Positions 33,104 through 46,199 of a DNA stretch of 64,000 nt are shown here, piece after piece. The DNA comes from Gigaspora rosea (Eukaryota > Glomeromycota > Glomeromycetes > Diversisporales > Gigasporaceae). The notes under the pieces were generated by a model. The model ran no database searches, had not been told where the DNA came from, and saw nothing but the letters and a program-made list of their open reading frames with translations. The DNA is taken from contig QKWP01001109.1 in the NCBI GenBank assembly GCA_003550325.1, positions 18,023 to 82,022 on the forward strand. The letters are read 5' to 3'. Position 1 is the stretch's first letter. The number at the start of each line of letters is the position of its first letter. A program made the position numbers and the translations under genes.

Positions 33104-34486
33104 CTAATCATCGATTACAAATTTTTTACCAATTTCGTTCTTTAATTCCGATTCTGAACTTGAATCATTGTTAATTGATAATTCTGATTCAAATTCTTTT
33201 AATTGCCTATAAAAACCTGCATTTGGCCTAGAATAAATGGGAATATTAAATATAGTATTTGCGCTACAGTATACAGTATAAAAATATCTTAAGTGAACAC
33301 TTTATTATTTACTAACCAAATATAGGGTCTTTTTTCTTGAACAAATGCCATGGCATCCTTTAGTGATTTATTCTGAGATTTCATAATATAAGCAATTACA
33401 ACTTTTTTTTTCAAAAAAAAAAAGACACAAAGTTAGAAAGATTAATAGTACTGGATAGTAAAAAATATTCACTTGTTATTAGTAAAACTTTAAATTGTTA
33501 TAACTTTTTTAAAAAAAATTAAAAAAAAAAACCCTCTAACAAATTGATAGATTTTTAGATAAATTACATTTTTGTCAGAGATTTTTTTTTTTTTTTTATT
33601 CTTTGTTTTGAAAAAGTTGTAAGGAATTAAAGTTTATATGAGTTCAAAAAATTGGCGTTTAATATAGAAAAAAAGAAAACATAATATAAATTTTTAACCA
33701 ATCAAAATCAATTACACCAAAATTGGTCAATTATATAAGCACCATAAATTGGTGCTTATAGATTGGATGTCTTTTACTGACCCGTACTGTACTTTGTTAA
33801 TTTAACACTCAAGTACTTACCACTTGAACTACGTGAAATTCCCATTTGGCTATTAAATAAACATATGTTACTACAAATAATTCTAGTAAAAATCTAATAA
33901 TAGTAAATTAGACATACCAATGAACGAGAATACTTTTATCTTCTTGATCTAAAACATTTTGAATAAACATAAAAGTTTCTTCGAAATATTTTGATATGTT
34001 TTCAAATTCGCTATCTTCTATTGGAATCACTTTATACACGAATGACTATTTCATCACAAAATTTTGAACTATTAATATTTCTGATAACGAAAAAAAATGA
34101 TATTAAATAAAGTAAGGTATTCTACTTTAGGAAAACGAGGCTTAATGTCACGGGCAACAGTAAGAATATTTGTAATTTTATGTTGCTTCAACCAATCTTG
34201 ATTTAAAGCTGCTCGCTTACTGTACTCAATAAAGAAATCATTAAACTAAAATTTTAATATAAATAAAAACAAAAATATTTTTTTGTTTTTACAACCTTCC
34301 CAAATAAAGTCTAGGAAGAATTTCTTCGGCAGAACCATCACTTGAATATCTACTTTTTTTGAATGACTGAAATAAGACATCGTCTTCATCGTTTTCTCTA
34401 TAATAACAATAATAATTAATAATAATTAATTAATCATTTGATGCTAAAATACTCATGCACCTGAAATATAAATTGTCCGATGACAT
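33104..34486 (-). CDS. Dual-specificity protein phosphatase, seven exons
   Basis: It removes phosphate from Ser/Thr and Tyr residues, typically of MAP-kinase-type targets. Exons: 34486-34461, 34397-34296, 34219-34126, 34045-33918, 33849-33821, 33401-33317, 33227-33104. Every junction is phase-consistent, giving 195 residues from MSSDNLYF to KKFVIDD. Family landmarks in order: EILPRLYLGSKRAALNQ, WLKQHKITNILTVA, VIPIEDSEFENI, VLDQEDKSILVHC, the signature HCQMGISRSSS (Cys about 117, Arg about 123), IAYIMKSQNKSLKDAMAFV, and NAGFYRQLKEFE. The signature Cys codon is itself split by an intron, and its loop lies in a 29-nt exon. No lesion is visible. The fifth intron (33402-33820) holds a small palindrome (ATAAGCACC...GGTGCTTAT). 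Confidence 0.9.
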
Positions 34487-36852
34487 TTTTTTTTTTTTTT
34501 TATGAATTAAATTTATTTTTAAAGAAATAATTTATAAAAATCACTTCAATCGGATCTCGGAAATGAAAGGGTGTAAAAAAATGTTACACAATATGCGCAG
34601 TTGCGCAGTGCATTAGACTATTTTTGGTTCCTGTGTTAGGTAATTTCACAGATCAGTTATACGTATAGATGAGCAGATCCCGTTATACTGATCCAGTGAA
34701 ATATATATTAGCGTTAGGGTTAGGAATTATAGCTGACAAGATTAACGAGAGGATCTTTGTTTTTTTTTGTCCTAATAAAATTTCGAGATATAAAAATAGG
34801 GACACAAAGGTCAGACTAGTCTAGTTCTATTAAAATATTGTAATTTTTTATTTTATTAAATTATTATTATTATAATTAGATTAATAAATTAGCCAAAATT
34901 TTAAATGAACTAATTTTTTACTCTTTATATAAAAATTGTATTGTATCTATATAATAAACATATTATTAGTAATGAAGTTATAGAGAAAGAAAAAAAAAAT
35001 AATTATGATATGTTTAATATATATTCATAATACAGTATATTTATATACTGAATTTAGATCATACTGTATAATAAAAATATTGTTAATATATAATAGATAT
35101 AATCTGTAAAGTTCAAATCAAATGATGAAATTATACTGGTTAAACTCTTGACGTGATAAAAAATTACAAATTTACGTAAAATGACATGTAATGTGAATTG
35201 TAATTTGTGTAACACAACATAATTCTGGACACCCTAGCTTGCAATTATCGATATCCATTAAATGGCACAAAAGTACTTTATACGCAACACAAAGAAATTA
35301 TAGCCCTATGCGTTGACGATAGTCACGCTAGGGTTATTATCGCAAGGATAACCTGATTTGTGGCTTATATGAAATTGAGGCTTATATGAAAAAGGTAATA
35401 GCATATGATTGTGCAATGGAAATTATAGATGCATGTGATAGATTATACCAGTACGATCACATGAATGTGTAACATGAAATGTGAGAGGTATGGTTTATGC
35501 TCGTCAAAGTTGATGTCCACTATGCTGATTTTTGCAAAATCTTTTTTTGGTAAGGGTAATGGTTTTCATTTAGTTATTTTTGGAAGAATTGTTAACATTT
35601 CGGCGTTTATGAATGTATGCGCAGTGTATGCTATGTGTGCACGTGAGTGCGTGCGAACATATTATATACATCTGTAATGATTGACGTAAAAAGTGTGTCA
35701 TTGAAAATGGTTATTGGATTACGATTTTCTTACAATTTTGATTTTTACCAGTACGATCACGTTGAATGTGTAACATGAAATGTGAGAGGGGCTGATTTTT
35801 GAAGAATCCTTTTTTGTATGGGTAATGGTTTTCATTTTTCCAATTGGGTGATTTTGACGGCACGGGATGACAACACGTGCATGTGTGAGAAAAAAAATTT
35901 TCGTAATTGTGTGTAAATATGCCTGTTTAGTGTTGTTAATTAATGCATACGTGATCTGATTTGAAATGTAATCTTATATCGAGTTCTGTAATAAATAATA
36001 ATAAAATACTTTTATTACGATACATGAAACTGTTTTAAGCCCTTGTATTCCTAATAAGGGAGTTACATAATCGATAAAATATTTTTGGCACTTTGCCTTT
36101 TGTAATCAGACCGTGAGAAAATTTAAAATATGACCATTTATGACGATCTATTTAAATCTGTAATTATTGAGACATATGATCATTTGCGTGTTAATGTCGT
36201 AAAAGATTCGTCATATTTTATTTAAAAAATCAACTTTCGTTTGTTATTCGCACTTTGCATTTTCGAGATGTAAATAATCGACTTCCATTTGTCATGCGCA
36301 ATTTGTATTTTTGAAATTAGATTGAGATATGGACAACATTAATAGCATGCAGACTATGTATCGCCAAAGGTAAGGTTATAACAGAAATCATGATATAAGA
36401 TATAATAACTTCAACGTCAACCCTAACCACATTTTGTGATTATTAGAATAAAGAGAAGATTTGTATGAGAATTTTTTACAGTAATTCTTGTTAGAAGCAC
36501 AACAATTTCGATCTTAAAACGTATTATATACCGAGTAACTTTGTAATCCACAATAGAAATTGTGATAATTCTAATACATACTAATTCACCTTTTCATCAT
36601 TACCGATATAAACCACAATGGCTTATCCATAATTACATGCTTGCACATTGTAAGAGTGGTGAGTATTGGGTATACAGCTAAAAACCACCAACAACACCAC
36701 CACTATCTAATCAAACCAATGCCCTTTAATCGTGCAAGACTCTTGAAACTTGAATTGGTCTGCAAAAAGGAGCGTGGTTGATTTGGTCCGGGTCTTGAAG
36801 TTCTTTTAGGGTCTTGCTGTGGCGTGATTAAATGAAGATAAGTAAGTTGGCT
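34487..36852. other. Intergenic with local duplication
   Basis: It has AT-rich low complexity to about 35200. 35448-35590 and 35745-35860 are diverged direct copies (TACCAGTACGATCAC, AATGTGTAACATGAAATGTG, GGGTAATGGTTTTCATTT). The 71-codon frame at 35465 lies in one copy and is not supported as a gene. Confidence 0.5.
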
Positions 36853-36937
36853 TGTCCAATTGGCTTCAATTTTTTTTTTTGACTATGTCCAATTGAAAAT
36901 GGACATATGTTCAAAAAAAATTGAAACCAATTGGACA
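36853..36937. repeat. 85-bp hairpin repeat
   Basis: TGTCCAATTGGCTTCAATTT and its inverted copy (AAATTGAAACCAATTGGACA) flank a short centre containing GTCCAATTGAAAATGGACAT. It is MITE-like; no duplication was identified. Confidence 0.65.
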
Positions 36938-37229
36938 TAATGACATGCTATTCCTGAAGATAAGTATCTTTGGAATTTCTTGTGGATAGTTCTTCGGTTG
37001 GTTCAAATCTCACTATTTATATAATTCTTCTCTTTATTCTAGTTGTAAGGCTCTAATGCAATCGTTATATTATTAATGATCATCACGTGATCAAGGACTT
37101 TGCAGGTGATTAATCTAACAATGGAATGGATCGATTGTTCGATAAATCAGGTAATCAAAGGTTTAATCGATTTATGTTTTTATATAAAAGGTTATTAATT
37201 CGATCTTTCTTTCTTTAACTGGGCCAGAC

Positions 37230-37760
37230 TAAATGGAGTTCAAAATTCTGGTTACAAAGTCACAACTAACGACACAAATTTACTTAGAATAATGAATATT
37301 TTAAGGGCAAAGTAAATTCAATAAGTAATTTATTCAACGGTTTTGGGTTAAAAGGAAACTTTCTTAGAGCTAACACATCTACACTTTTTCGAAGGTTAGA
37401 ATTCAACTTGAGAATTATGCTTTATTGAAGCGAAAAGGGGTCTTGTATACTTTCTCCCCGCTAGCAAGTGTTAGCTCTAGTAATTATTCCAAAAGATCCT
37501 TGAATTAATAATAACGCCTCTCGATACATGAAATTCGTAATAAAGTCCAAATCCCGTGACCTCACATTAGAGTCTCATAACATAATTTAGAGCTCTATTC
37601 CAAACTAGTTACTCAGACCAAATTTATCGACGCCTCAATTGAAGCTTTACTGTTATTAGGGTTAGATAGGGTTGATTTTAATTGGGTTTAATAGCGCATA
37701 GTGGTGACTTTTGGACATAAGGTTTGTTTTCGCCCCTCATAACATACATAGTTTTTGATC
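37230..37760 (+). mobile_element. Possible solo LTR / leader remnant
   Basis: GC is higher than its neighbours. The end, TTAGGGTTGATTTTAATTGG followed by TAGTGGTGACTTTTGGA, resembles the gypsy leader on the minus strand near 4130-4170 (GTTAGGGTTGTTATTTTGG then TGGTGACTG). There is no coding remnant. Boundaries are uncertain. Confidence 0.3.
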
Positions 37761-39009
37761 AAATTATAGATATTAACAGATGCTGATCATACTGGTCCTG
37801 CGCGGCATCGCATGCTGTGCAGCTATGTTATAGATACGCAGAGATTATAAAGATGCATGTGGGAGTAAATAGTGAATCTCAGTGCTTTCTTTCTTTGCTT
37901 GTCTTGTCACTTGTTCTCTTCAGTGCCAGATTATGATCTGGCTCCATCGTGCTATGCATAAACCTGTGCTCCAATATAAAGAAATACGAAGGAAAAACAA
38001 TAAAGAAATGTGAAGAAAAACTTCACGGCTCTTCGAATTATCCTGATAATTGCTCCGATTGGAAAAGTACATTTCGAACCCTGCAAAAAAAAAAAAAGAG
38101 AAAAGAAAAAGAAAAGAGAGGCTCATTCTGAACTTTCTTTAAAGAAACTTGATGCAAGTATAGTTGAAAAACAATAAAAGTTTGATTGGTGTGCCTAAAC
38201 GATTACAAAGAGTTCATTACTGTATTCCATTCTATGGAGTCACCAACATCACGAAAGATAATAATAAATATTATGATATGGGTGGGCAATATACTAATGA
38301 AAGAGCTTTATGAGTCTTCATGAAAGCATCCATTCCAATACATATGGGAGCAAATGTATAAAGAAATACGAAGAAAAACATCATAGCGATTTTCTTCTAA
38401 TCATTCTGAACGTCATAACTAAAGGCGGGTTATTTTATGCATATGGGTTCCAGCTTGCCGATTGAATTCCTACTGTATATACGATCAAGAATCACTTCAT
38501 GGCATATTCTAGCCCCATCAGATTTGATTGTGGAAGGCGTGTTATAAGCCATCATTTGATGTGAAATAATCCTACCTCGGCTATAGTACGACCTCAAGTA
38601 AACTGGATTTTTTTACGCATGTTTGTACCCAAGAAATTTTCAAATTTTGCAATTTGAGTTATAAAACAAAACAGTCAATTTATTATGAGATTTCTATATA
38701 TGGGCTTAATAAATAAAATCTCCTTTCGAATGGGTCCGGCTCCCCATAAGATCGATTTTTTTTCAAATTTGCAGATATCCGAAAATAATCGGGTACAGAA
38801 AAATTCAAATTTTGCAACAGAATTAATGATAACCCTTTTTTGTCACCAAAAAATTTCTCTCACATAACTTTTTACATTCCTTTACCCAATATTAGATTAA
38901 ATAAAAATATTGAATTTAAGACTATATTAATGTAAAATTACATTAATTCGTAATAACACAACCCTAATTATGGGTTAATTTCCAATTTCAAAAGAACACT
39001 CCTTTGCTC

Positions 39010-39600
39010 GGAATTATTTTAATTTGGCCAGAATTATACTTGAGATTATTTTTAATTTGACCTGGAATCGATTTTAACTAATTTTTTAATTTTGCATGAA
39101 ATATTTAAACTTTTCTAAATCTAAATTTTAGCTCCCCGGAATAGGATTGGCAATTTTATGTAATTTTTGTGAAATCCGTAATTTTGTTGTGTGAATAATA
39201 GCCAAAATTTTCATAGAGCTGGCAGGCAAATAATCATAAATTATAGTTTCAAATTATCTTTAATTGTAATTTTATATAATGCCAATCCTACTTAGAATTC
39301 TAGTTAAGATTGATTGAAATTATATTTTAATTTTGCCTCTATTTATGTATAAATTTATATATTAGTTCTGGAATTATACTTTTTAATTATATTTTAATTT
39401 CGTCTAAATTTATATGTAAATTTATATTTTAGTTTTGGAATTATACTTTTATTTCGCCTAAAATTTTGCCTGATTTTGAATTTTAATTTTGCTTGGAATT
39501 GTACTTAATTTTGCCAGAATTATATTTAATATTCAAAGAAATTATATTTTAATTTTGCCTGAAATTATTAGTTTTCTCCAAAATTAAATTATACTAGTGT
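39010..39600. repeat. Degenerate tandem array around TTTTAATTTTGCCT
   Basis: Units of about 30-45 bp with the core GGAATTATA(C/T)TTTTAATTTTGCC repeat roughly 12-15 times with drift. Confidence 0.6.
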
Positions 39601-39984
39601 GATAATGGCAAAAGCACCACTATCTTATTCAGAATTTTTAACATATTAAGAGTTATTGTATTCAATAGACTTATTATGATTTATTGTATTGTTACAAGCG
39701 ACTATATCCTTCAATATAGTACTTGCAACACAGCACTGGTGACAGGGATCTTGTAAGGGTCAGAGAAGATATAAAGTGGTGTAGAAGTGGAATATTTTCT
39801 CACTATAGCGATATATTTTACTCAAAGAACAGGAGTATATTTAGTTGGGCAAAAATATATTTTATTTAAGTATGTTACAAGACTTTGCTACAAGACTATC
39901 TAAAGGTTTCTGTGCCTAAAGAATTCCTATAACTAAAGAATTGCAGGGAACAAATCTGAAAGTTAAGAAGGGATAAAAGCTAGG

Positions 39985-40160
39985 GTTTATATATTTTTTG
40001 AAAAGCAATAAAACAATAAAATGATAAAGCAATAAACTATAAAACAATAAAAACAATAAAATGATAAAACTAATATAACTAACAAAACTAATAAAACTAA
40101 TAAAACTAATAAAACTAATAAAACCAATAAAACAACAATAAAACAATAAAACACTATATT
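39985..40160. repeat. Minisatellite (AATAAAACT)n
   Basis: A 9-bp-based array best preserved at 40070-40140, passing into AATAAAACA variants. It generates hydrophobic minus-strand frames (ISFISFISF) that are not genes. Confidence 0.9.
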
Positions 40161-40204
40161 GGTTTGTAAGATAGCCAAGTAGCCAAGATAAAATTTCTGG
40201 TCAT

Positions 40205-40365
40205 ACATGACTTAGTGCGACAGGTCGCATCTGGGTAAAAATTAAGGTAGCCGGATGATGCCAGGCTTGCAATTGCAAAATAGTAATTACTAAAATTAGC
40301 TTAATTAGTTGATTCAATTTGCATTTAAGCACCAACAAGACTGTCTAAGAAATAAAAAAAATAAA
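40205..40365 (+). mobile_element. Detached LINE 3' tail
   Basis: It contains the self-complementary GCGACAGGTCGC followed by ATCTGGG, and ends CAAGACTGTCTAAGAAATA plus an A-rich tract. The same order occurs at the end of the LINE fragment at 46600-46765 and, inverted, at about 50340-50400. A 3' tail alone suggests a severe 5' truncation. Confidence 0.7.
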
Positions 40366-41099
40366 AATATAGAAATACTTAGAATTTTCTAGTAATTAAA
40401 ATTTAGAAACTGTTCTATAATAGTATGAAAAACTTACTTTTTAATATCATATTACAATAATAAGCTTTGATACAAAACTTGCTATTTTGGAGCTATAGTA
40501 CATATATAGGTGTTTCTACTATGATTTAAATGCAGTATAAAAGTAGAATATATAGTAGTTTAGTTAGTATTGAAATTATTATGAATTCTGATAATAGCTT
40601 CAATTGGAAAGTACATTTCAGATATGATACCCTGAAAAAAAGAGAAAAAAGGAAAAAGAGAGGCTTGCTCAGGACTTTCTTTAAAGAAGCTTAATGCAAG
40701 TCAAAAAACAATTAAAGTTTGATTAGTGTACCTAAACTATTATGAAGAGCTTGTTACTATTTAAATGTGTTATTCTGTTCTATAGAGTTACAAAAGTCAC
40801 AAAAGGTGATAATAAATATATAATACAGGTTGCTATATGCTAATAAAAACTTTATGAGCTTGATTTTAAATTAAAAGTTTATAAAAGAATCCAGTTCAAT
40901 ACTTTAAAAGGAAATGTTATTCTTCAAGAAAAGATAAACTTATAAATATATACAATCTCGATATATCAAGAAAGAAAAAAAAATTTCAAATTGCCAAATA
41001 ATACATTCAATTAGCTAAATTTGATAATTGATAAAAAAAATAAAAATTGGCAGATACCAACAAACTAATGTAGTTTTGCAAACATTTTAAAAAGTGATT

Positions 41100-43800
41100 G
41101 TGTTTTCGCACTTGCTTTTCTTATAAGTGTATAATTTATTCCAAATATCTAGAGCAGTATTCTTTTTGACTTCAAAAAGCGTTTTATACCATTCTTTCTC
41201 TATAACCTCTTCACTTAAACTATCGTACTATTCTGCCTTTATTTTGTATTTTGGTTCAAAATACTTTGCCCATTCTTGCTACATACTAGAGCTTTCTATT
41301 AATATATATGTATGATTAAACTGTTTTTGGAAATGATCTTTAGTTTTGTCCAATACTTCCTGTGAATCATTAAATAGCTCCCATGTTCCATTTTCTTGTA
41401 CTATGATTCTGTCTAATTGAATTTTATTAAATAGTTTTTCTAGAAGGCTTTTAAGTATCTTGACTTGTCTTCCATGTATCATTTCACATCTTTTATTTGT
41501 ATAGTGCTCAATTTGCACAAGATTTTTTTATAGCATTTTGCTGCTATTTTTTGGTTTAGTATCCTCTACCAATCTTTAAGATCCTTTTGCTAGTTGGTTA
41601 AATCCTGTCCTTCCTATTGATCTATTTTTATATTCAGTACCATGCTTATTGATGAGATTGTTTTGTTCTATTTTGTGAATCTTTTCTGTTCTCCACTTGC
41701 TTTATACTTGCTAACCTCTCTAATGGTCTTGCTGATTTCAACTACACTACAGTATAGTAGACTTTTTTGCTTTTGTTTTCTTTTTTTATTATTAAGTGTG
41801 TTTTAATTCTCTTTTTAGATATATTCTTATTTGCAGCACATGTGATACCATTCATAAAACTATTCCAGATATGATCTAGCAATCTCTGATCAATCGTTTT
41901 CTTTGAATTGATTTTAGCTAATGAATCTATCAAATTTCTTTTGGTCAGATATGTGTCAAGATCATTAGAATAACTATCCAAGTTTTCTTTGTTGGCCCTA
42001 TTATAGAGGTAAATTGTCCTTTGATAACCTTTTCTTCTAGTATTGGCTGTACTTAGTATGGCCTTTAAATATTCAATTTTGATCCCTATTATTGCTACCT
42101 TATGATCACTACTTGTAATTACTAACATATCCAAAATTTGTACCTTAGTTGGGCCCGCGAGCAAATTGTGCAATATCCAGACTTGATCAATTCTTGTACT
42201 ATATTCCTGATTGGACTATGTAACTTCTTTTGACTTTGGATTTACTTATTAACTATGTATGTGGTAGTAGGTTCTTCTGATTTAAATTTGAATTGTCACT
42301 GAGATGGTCCAGCTCTGAGTTAACAATATGGTTAAAGTCTTCTATTATTACAAAGTATTCATTTTGCTTTCCTTCTAGTACTCTTTTTACAACCAATTGT
42401 TGCACCTTTTTTGCAAGATCTTTGTTATTCAGTGGGATATATAACATTATTACAACTAAGATAAACTGTTTGAAAAAAATGGTTGCTTCTATAAAATGCT
42501 CATTTCCTCTTTTAATCTTTCTAAATGAGGTTCCCATAATTTTGAGACCAACAAGCCAATTTTTGAGCCTTTCTTCATGTTTTTACAAGCATTTGCCCAA
42601 AAGGAAACATATTTGCTAGTATTTTTCAGTATAAATTTGACCTCCTTACTCGATATGTTAGTTTTTGCTAAACCTATTATATTTATTTTCTTTTCTATTC
42701 CAATTTGGCTAATCGTTCTACCTTTGTGCTATTGTATTTAAGCCCATTAATATTATAACAACTTATGCTAAGATTATTTAAGCTACTTTTTTCTGACTAT
42801 ATATGGTATTGTTTTGCATTATTTGTTTTTTGATTTTGTGTATTGTTTTTTCTTTTGTTTGGCAGGGCACAAATCTTGCCATGTTTCTTTAGTAACTGTG
42901 GTGCCTTTAGAAGTGGAGTGAGCTATATATCCACCTAACTAGTAGTTAGCTACAAGGTTAATGTATTTGACCTGCCTGTTTTCAATTAGCTCCAACCTAT
43001 TGAGTATATCATGTAGTATTGTATTAATTTGTAGTATATGAATCTATAATTTTCTTTATTTTCTGTTTCTATTTTTCATAATTTCTGTGGCTCTTATTCT
43101 TCTTCTTTTGTCAACCAGAGTGCTTTCTTTGGTTTACCAAATCTATGCTTTCTGGTAATACTTATAGTTTCTCTTTCCTATATCTTGATTGTTTTTAAAA
43201 TCTATCTTATTTCTAGAAATCCCATTCTAACTTGGTGGAATAGTAATACACTATTTTATTTAAAGCAGAATTATAGTCCTGTTTATTTGCAAAATAAATA
43301 GATACAGTTCCTCTTTAATTTCTATTTCTATTAGATGAGATGTAAACGGCTTTAGCATTAATATATTTGAGTTGCCTAAGTAGTGTCATTTCAATCGCTG
43401 CTTTAGTGATATTTCTAATAATGAGTTTGTGTTTGCTTCTTTCCATGAGTGTTTCTATGCCATACTGCCCTTGCATAAATCAGACTATTTTGCCTAGTTC
43501 AAAATAGACAGCACATGCATTTTCTAGTTCTATCTTTCATTTTTCATTTTTAAACTCAACATCTATATAAGCTGCCTTCGATTTCTATTTGCTATAAAAC
43601 TATTTACTATTACTCTCTCGTAGAAACGCAGGTTTTTTTTAATTTTTTTGTGCAAGAATCCCATTTGGTATATCCTATAGAGTAAAATTTTTTCCAACTT
43701 TTTCCTTTGACTTATTGAAAAGGGACTTTAGTTGAAACAAATTTTTTCCTTCACTTGCTGTATTTTCTAGTACTGGTAACTTCACTGACAATCATTTCAC
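41100..43800 (-). mobile_element. LINE (non-LTR) fragment: ORF1 end, endonuclease, RT start
   Basis: On the minus strand, 43800-42850 holds a corrupted ORF1-like tail (NTASEGKNLFQLKSLF). From about 42780 there is an APE-type endonuclease: SISCYNINGLKYNSTKVERL, then LVVIMLYIPLNN, IIEDFNHIVNSELDHLS and, near the end, LVITSSDHKVAIIGIK. 41518-41279 is the linker before the RT. The copy stops at about 41100, soon after ALDIWNKL. Multiple frameshifts make it inactive. Confidence 0.85.
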
Positions 43801-43904
43801 TGAAAGTTCACTTATCTGATATCATATAGGGTTAGGGTTAGCATTTTATTAGTTGCAGAAAAAGTTGCAAAGTACCATAAAAGTCTGGGTTCGTTTTTTT
43901 GCAA

Positions 43905-44290
43905 AATACTAAGAAATAAAAGTTTTTTTCTTGCAAAGTGGCAGAATAAAATAAAAAAACAAAATAAAACAAAAAAAATAAAATGAAAACAAAAAATAAA
44001 ATAAAAACAAAAAACAAACCAAAAACAAAAAAGTAAAAAAAAAAAATAGAAAATCTAATTATTTAATCTGATCTTATAGTATAGAATTTGAACATTATCA
44101 AACTATTTTTAAAAATTAGTCCAATGCTCAATTCAGGTTACAGATCTACTGATCCAGCTTGGTTTTCTAGTTCTAAAATATTTGAAAAGGGTTCAAATAT
44201 TTTGAAATTATTTTCAAAATATTTCAAATTGCTTTTGAAATATTTCAAAAATTCAATATTTCAAAATATTCAAAATATATTATAAAATAT
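43905..44290. repeat. A-rich and TTTCAAATA low-complexity DNA
   Basis: (AAAAT)/(AAAAC) drift runs 43910-44045. ATTTGAAATATTTCAAA-type palindromic low complexity runs 44175-44290. Confidence 0.85.
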
Positions 44291-44464
44291 TTTGCTTATC
44301 TTATAGTCAGTAAGACCTTACATAAGATTATGCTATTATGAATTTGCTAATGTATAATACTAACTATTCTCTGAACTATCCAGTTTAGCAGACAAATTTG
44401 GCTACTAAAATAATTGAATAAAGTAGAATATTAAAAAAATTTTTATGATGACCTTTATTCTAAC

Positions 44465-45864
44465 TAGGGTGCAAAGTAGGCCATGCTAAACCCGGAAATT
44501 AGCGGGCCAGGCTCGGGCCTAGTTTCAGCTCATATTTTTATAAAGCGGGCCAGACTTAGATCGGGCCTAAAAAATATTGGGCTGGTCCCAGGCCTCTGTA
44601 ATATAACCAATTAGGCCCAGTTAGGCCCGGTAAACCCTTAAGATAGATTACGTATATACGCATATATATTAGGGATGTTAAATTGCTTATAAAATGCTCA
44701 AACTGCTTAATACAATTTTCTTGTTAGTTTTATGATTTTTTTATTTTTTTTTTTTGTAAAATTACAGTATTAAAATTGTTTATAATAATTTTAAAAAAAT
44801 ATATTTATTAAAAAAATAAAAATTTGGTTTAATTTGCAAATATTAATCATCTAATATCATTAAAGCACTGCTCAGAAGCATAATTGCTTATAAAATGCTT
44901 AAAAACAATTTCTTACCACAGATATTATTTTTAACATTTTTTTTGTAATTAGATCTATTGTTTAAATTATTTTTAATCTAATTATTAATTAAAAAAATTA
45001 ATTTGATTATCATTGTGGTTTAATAAATTATTTTAAATTTGTATTACATGAAGTATTTTAGAAGCATTTTAGAAGCATTTTAATATCTCTAAATATATAC
45101 TATAGATATTTTCAAATATGCTTTTGCTTTTTGCTTTTTTTTTTTATTTCAACAAAAGCCGAACTCAGGTTTTGTTGAAAAAAAAAGCAAAAAGCAAAAG
45201 TATATTTGAAAATACTTTATATTTGTAGTTATACTGTAGGGATAAGAAATTTAATTCTTGTGCACTAACAATACGGTGCAAGAATAAAAACCTCAATTTT
45301 ACCTTATTCATTACAGAAGTAGATATTGATTTAAATTTAGTTACTTGATTATCTTTTTTTTAAGGAATAAGATTTTAATTTTTTTTCTTATATAATTGTG
45401 ATTTTTAGACTTGCACCATACGTACGTATTTACGTAACCTTCACTAGGTAGGAAAATATACCCTTAGTAAGAGAATCAAAAAGTCAGAAAGTAAGTCTAG
45501 TGAATAAATATAGATTAGAAGAACATTTCGAATATATTATTATCCATGTTATCGGTATTTAACACTATACTATTGGCTCTTAAAAAAAGGGTTTAATACG
45601 ATTTTTGACAGCATTTTCTGCCATCAGAATCAAAAATTTATATGAAATACAGCCTGAACCAGGCTTGGGCTGAATTTAAAATAAAGCCTAGCCCAGTTTG
45701 ATTAGTAGGTTTTTTTGTCAGGCTTGAGCCCAATTTATAATAAGCGGCCCAGTTTGTTTAACGGGCTTTTTGTCGGGCTTGGGCTTGAATTGGGCTGAAA
45801 AAAATTTTCAGGTTCTGTTTCAGGTTTTAGAAAGCCTGAACGACCTGGCCTATTTCATACCCTA
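44465..45864. mobile_element. 1.4-kb nonautonomous hAT element
   Basis: The ends TAGGGTGCAAAGTAGGCCA and, inverted, TAGGGTATGAAATAGGCCA match. The exact 8-bp duplication ATTCTAAC lies at 44457-44464 and 45865-45872. Subterminal regions are rich in GGGCC/CGGGCTTGGGC motifs in both orientations. There is no transposase, so it needs one in trans. Confidence 0.92.
45112..45225. mobile_element. Hairpin nested in the hAT element
   Basis: TTTTCAAATATGCTTTTGCT and further GC(T)n sequence are mirrored by AAAGCAAAAGTATATTTGAA. Arms of about 50 bp flank a short GC-richer loop (AAAGCCGAACTCAGG). It sits inside 44465-45864, so it inserted later or is part of that family. Confidence 0.65.
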
Positions 45865-46199
45865 ATTCTAACAAGCTATTATAACTTCCAAAGACCTATT
45901 CTATACATTATATACAATAGTTGCAGTATATCATACTCAAAATAATTCAAATAGCAGATATAGATTTACATAATAGACAAAAAGTATGCTATTTTACTTA
46001 ATATTTGAGTCACATTATCTTTCTCCCATTGTCTAAAAAATTAGCTCTATTTTTGACTAACTTTAATTTAATATTATAAAAGGTACCTCCATATGATAAT
46101 TATAATAATTGTCACTTGAAGTTACATGAAGGTACTTTTTTACTATTAAATTTGATTGTAAAGACTATATAATAATCAATATCAACTCTATTTAGTTAA

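Larger units (their letters stand above)
38020..40870. repeat. Dispersed ~280-bp repeat pair (38030-38320, 40595-40860)
   Basis: Both copies contain, in the same order, GATTGGAAAAGTACATTTC/AATTGGAAAGTACATTTC, an A-rich tract, AAGAGAGGCT, GACTTTCTTTAAAGAA, TAAAGTTTGATT, and CTATGGAGT/CTATAGAGTTAC. They are about 75-80 percent similar by eye and same-strand, consistent with an old transposon or duplication. Confidence 0.6.

Noticed and set aside
35230..35340. Possible retroelement RNase H fragment (LACNYRYPLNGTKVL-like frame)
   Set aside because: One short stretch without any family landmark residues, not supportable.
43824..43842. Interstitial telomere (GGGTTAGGGTTAG)
   Set aside because: There are only two to three units in AT-rich DNA; a similar isolated GTTAGGGTTAGG is near 34715. 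This is too short to claim.
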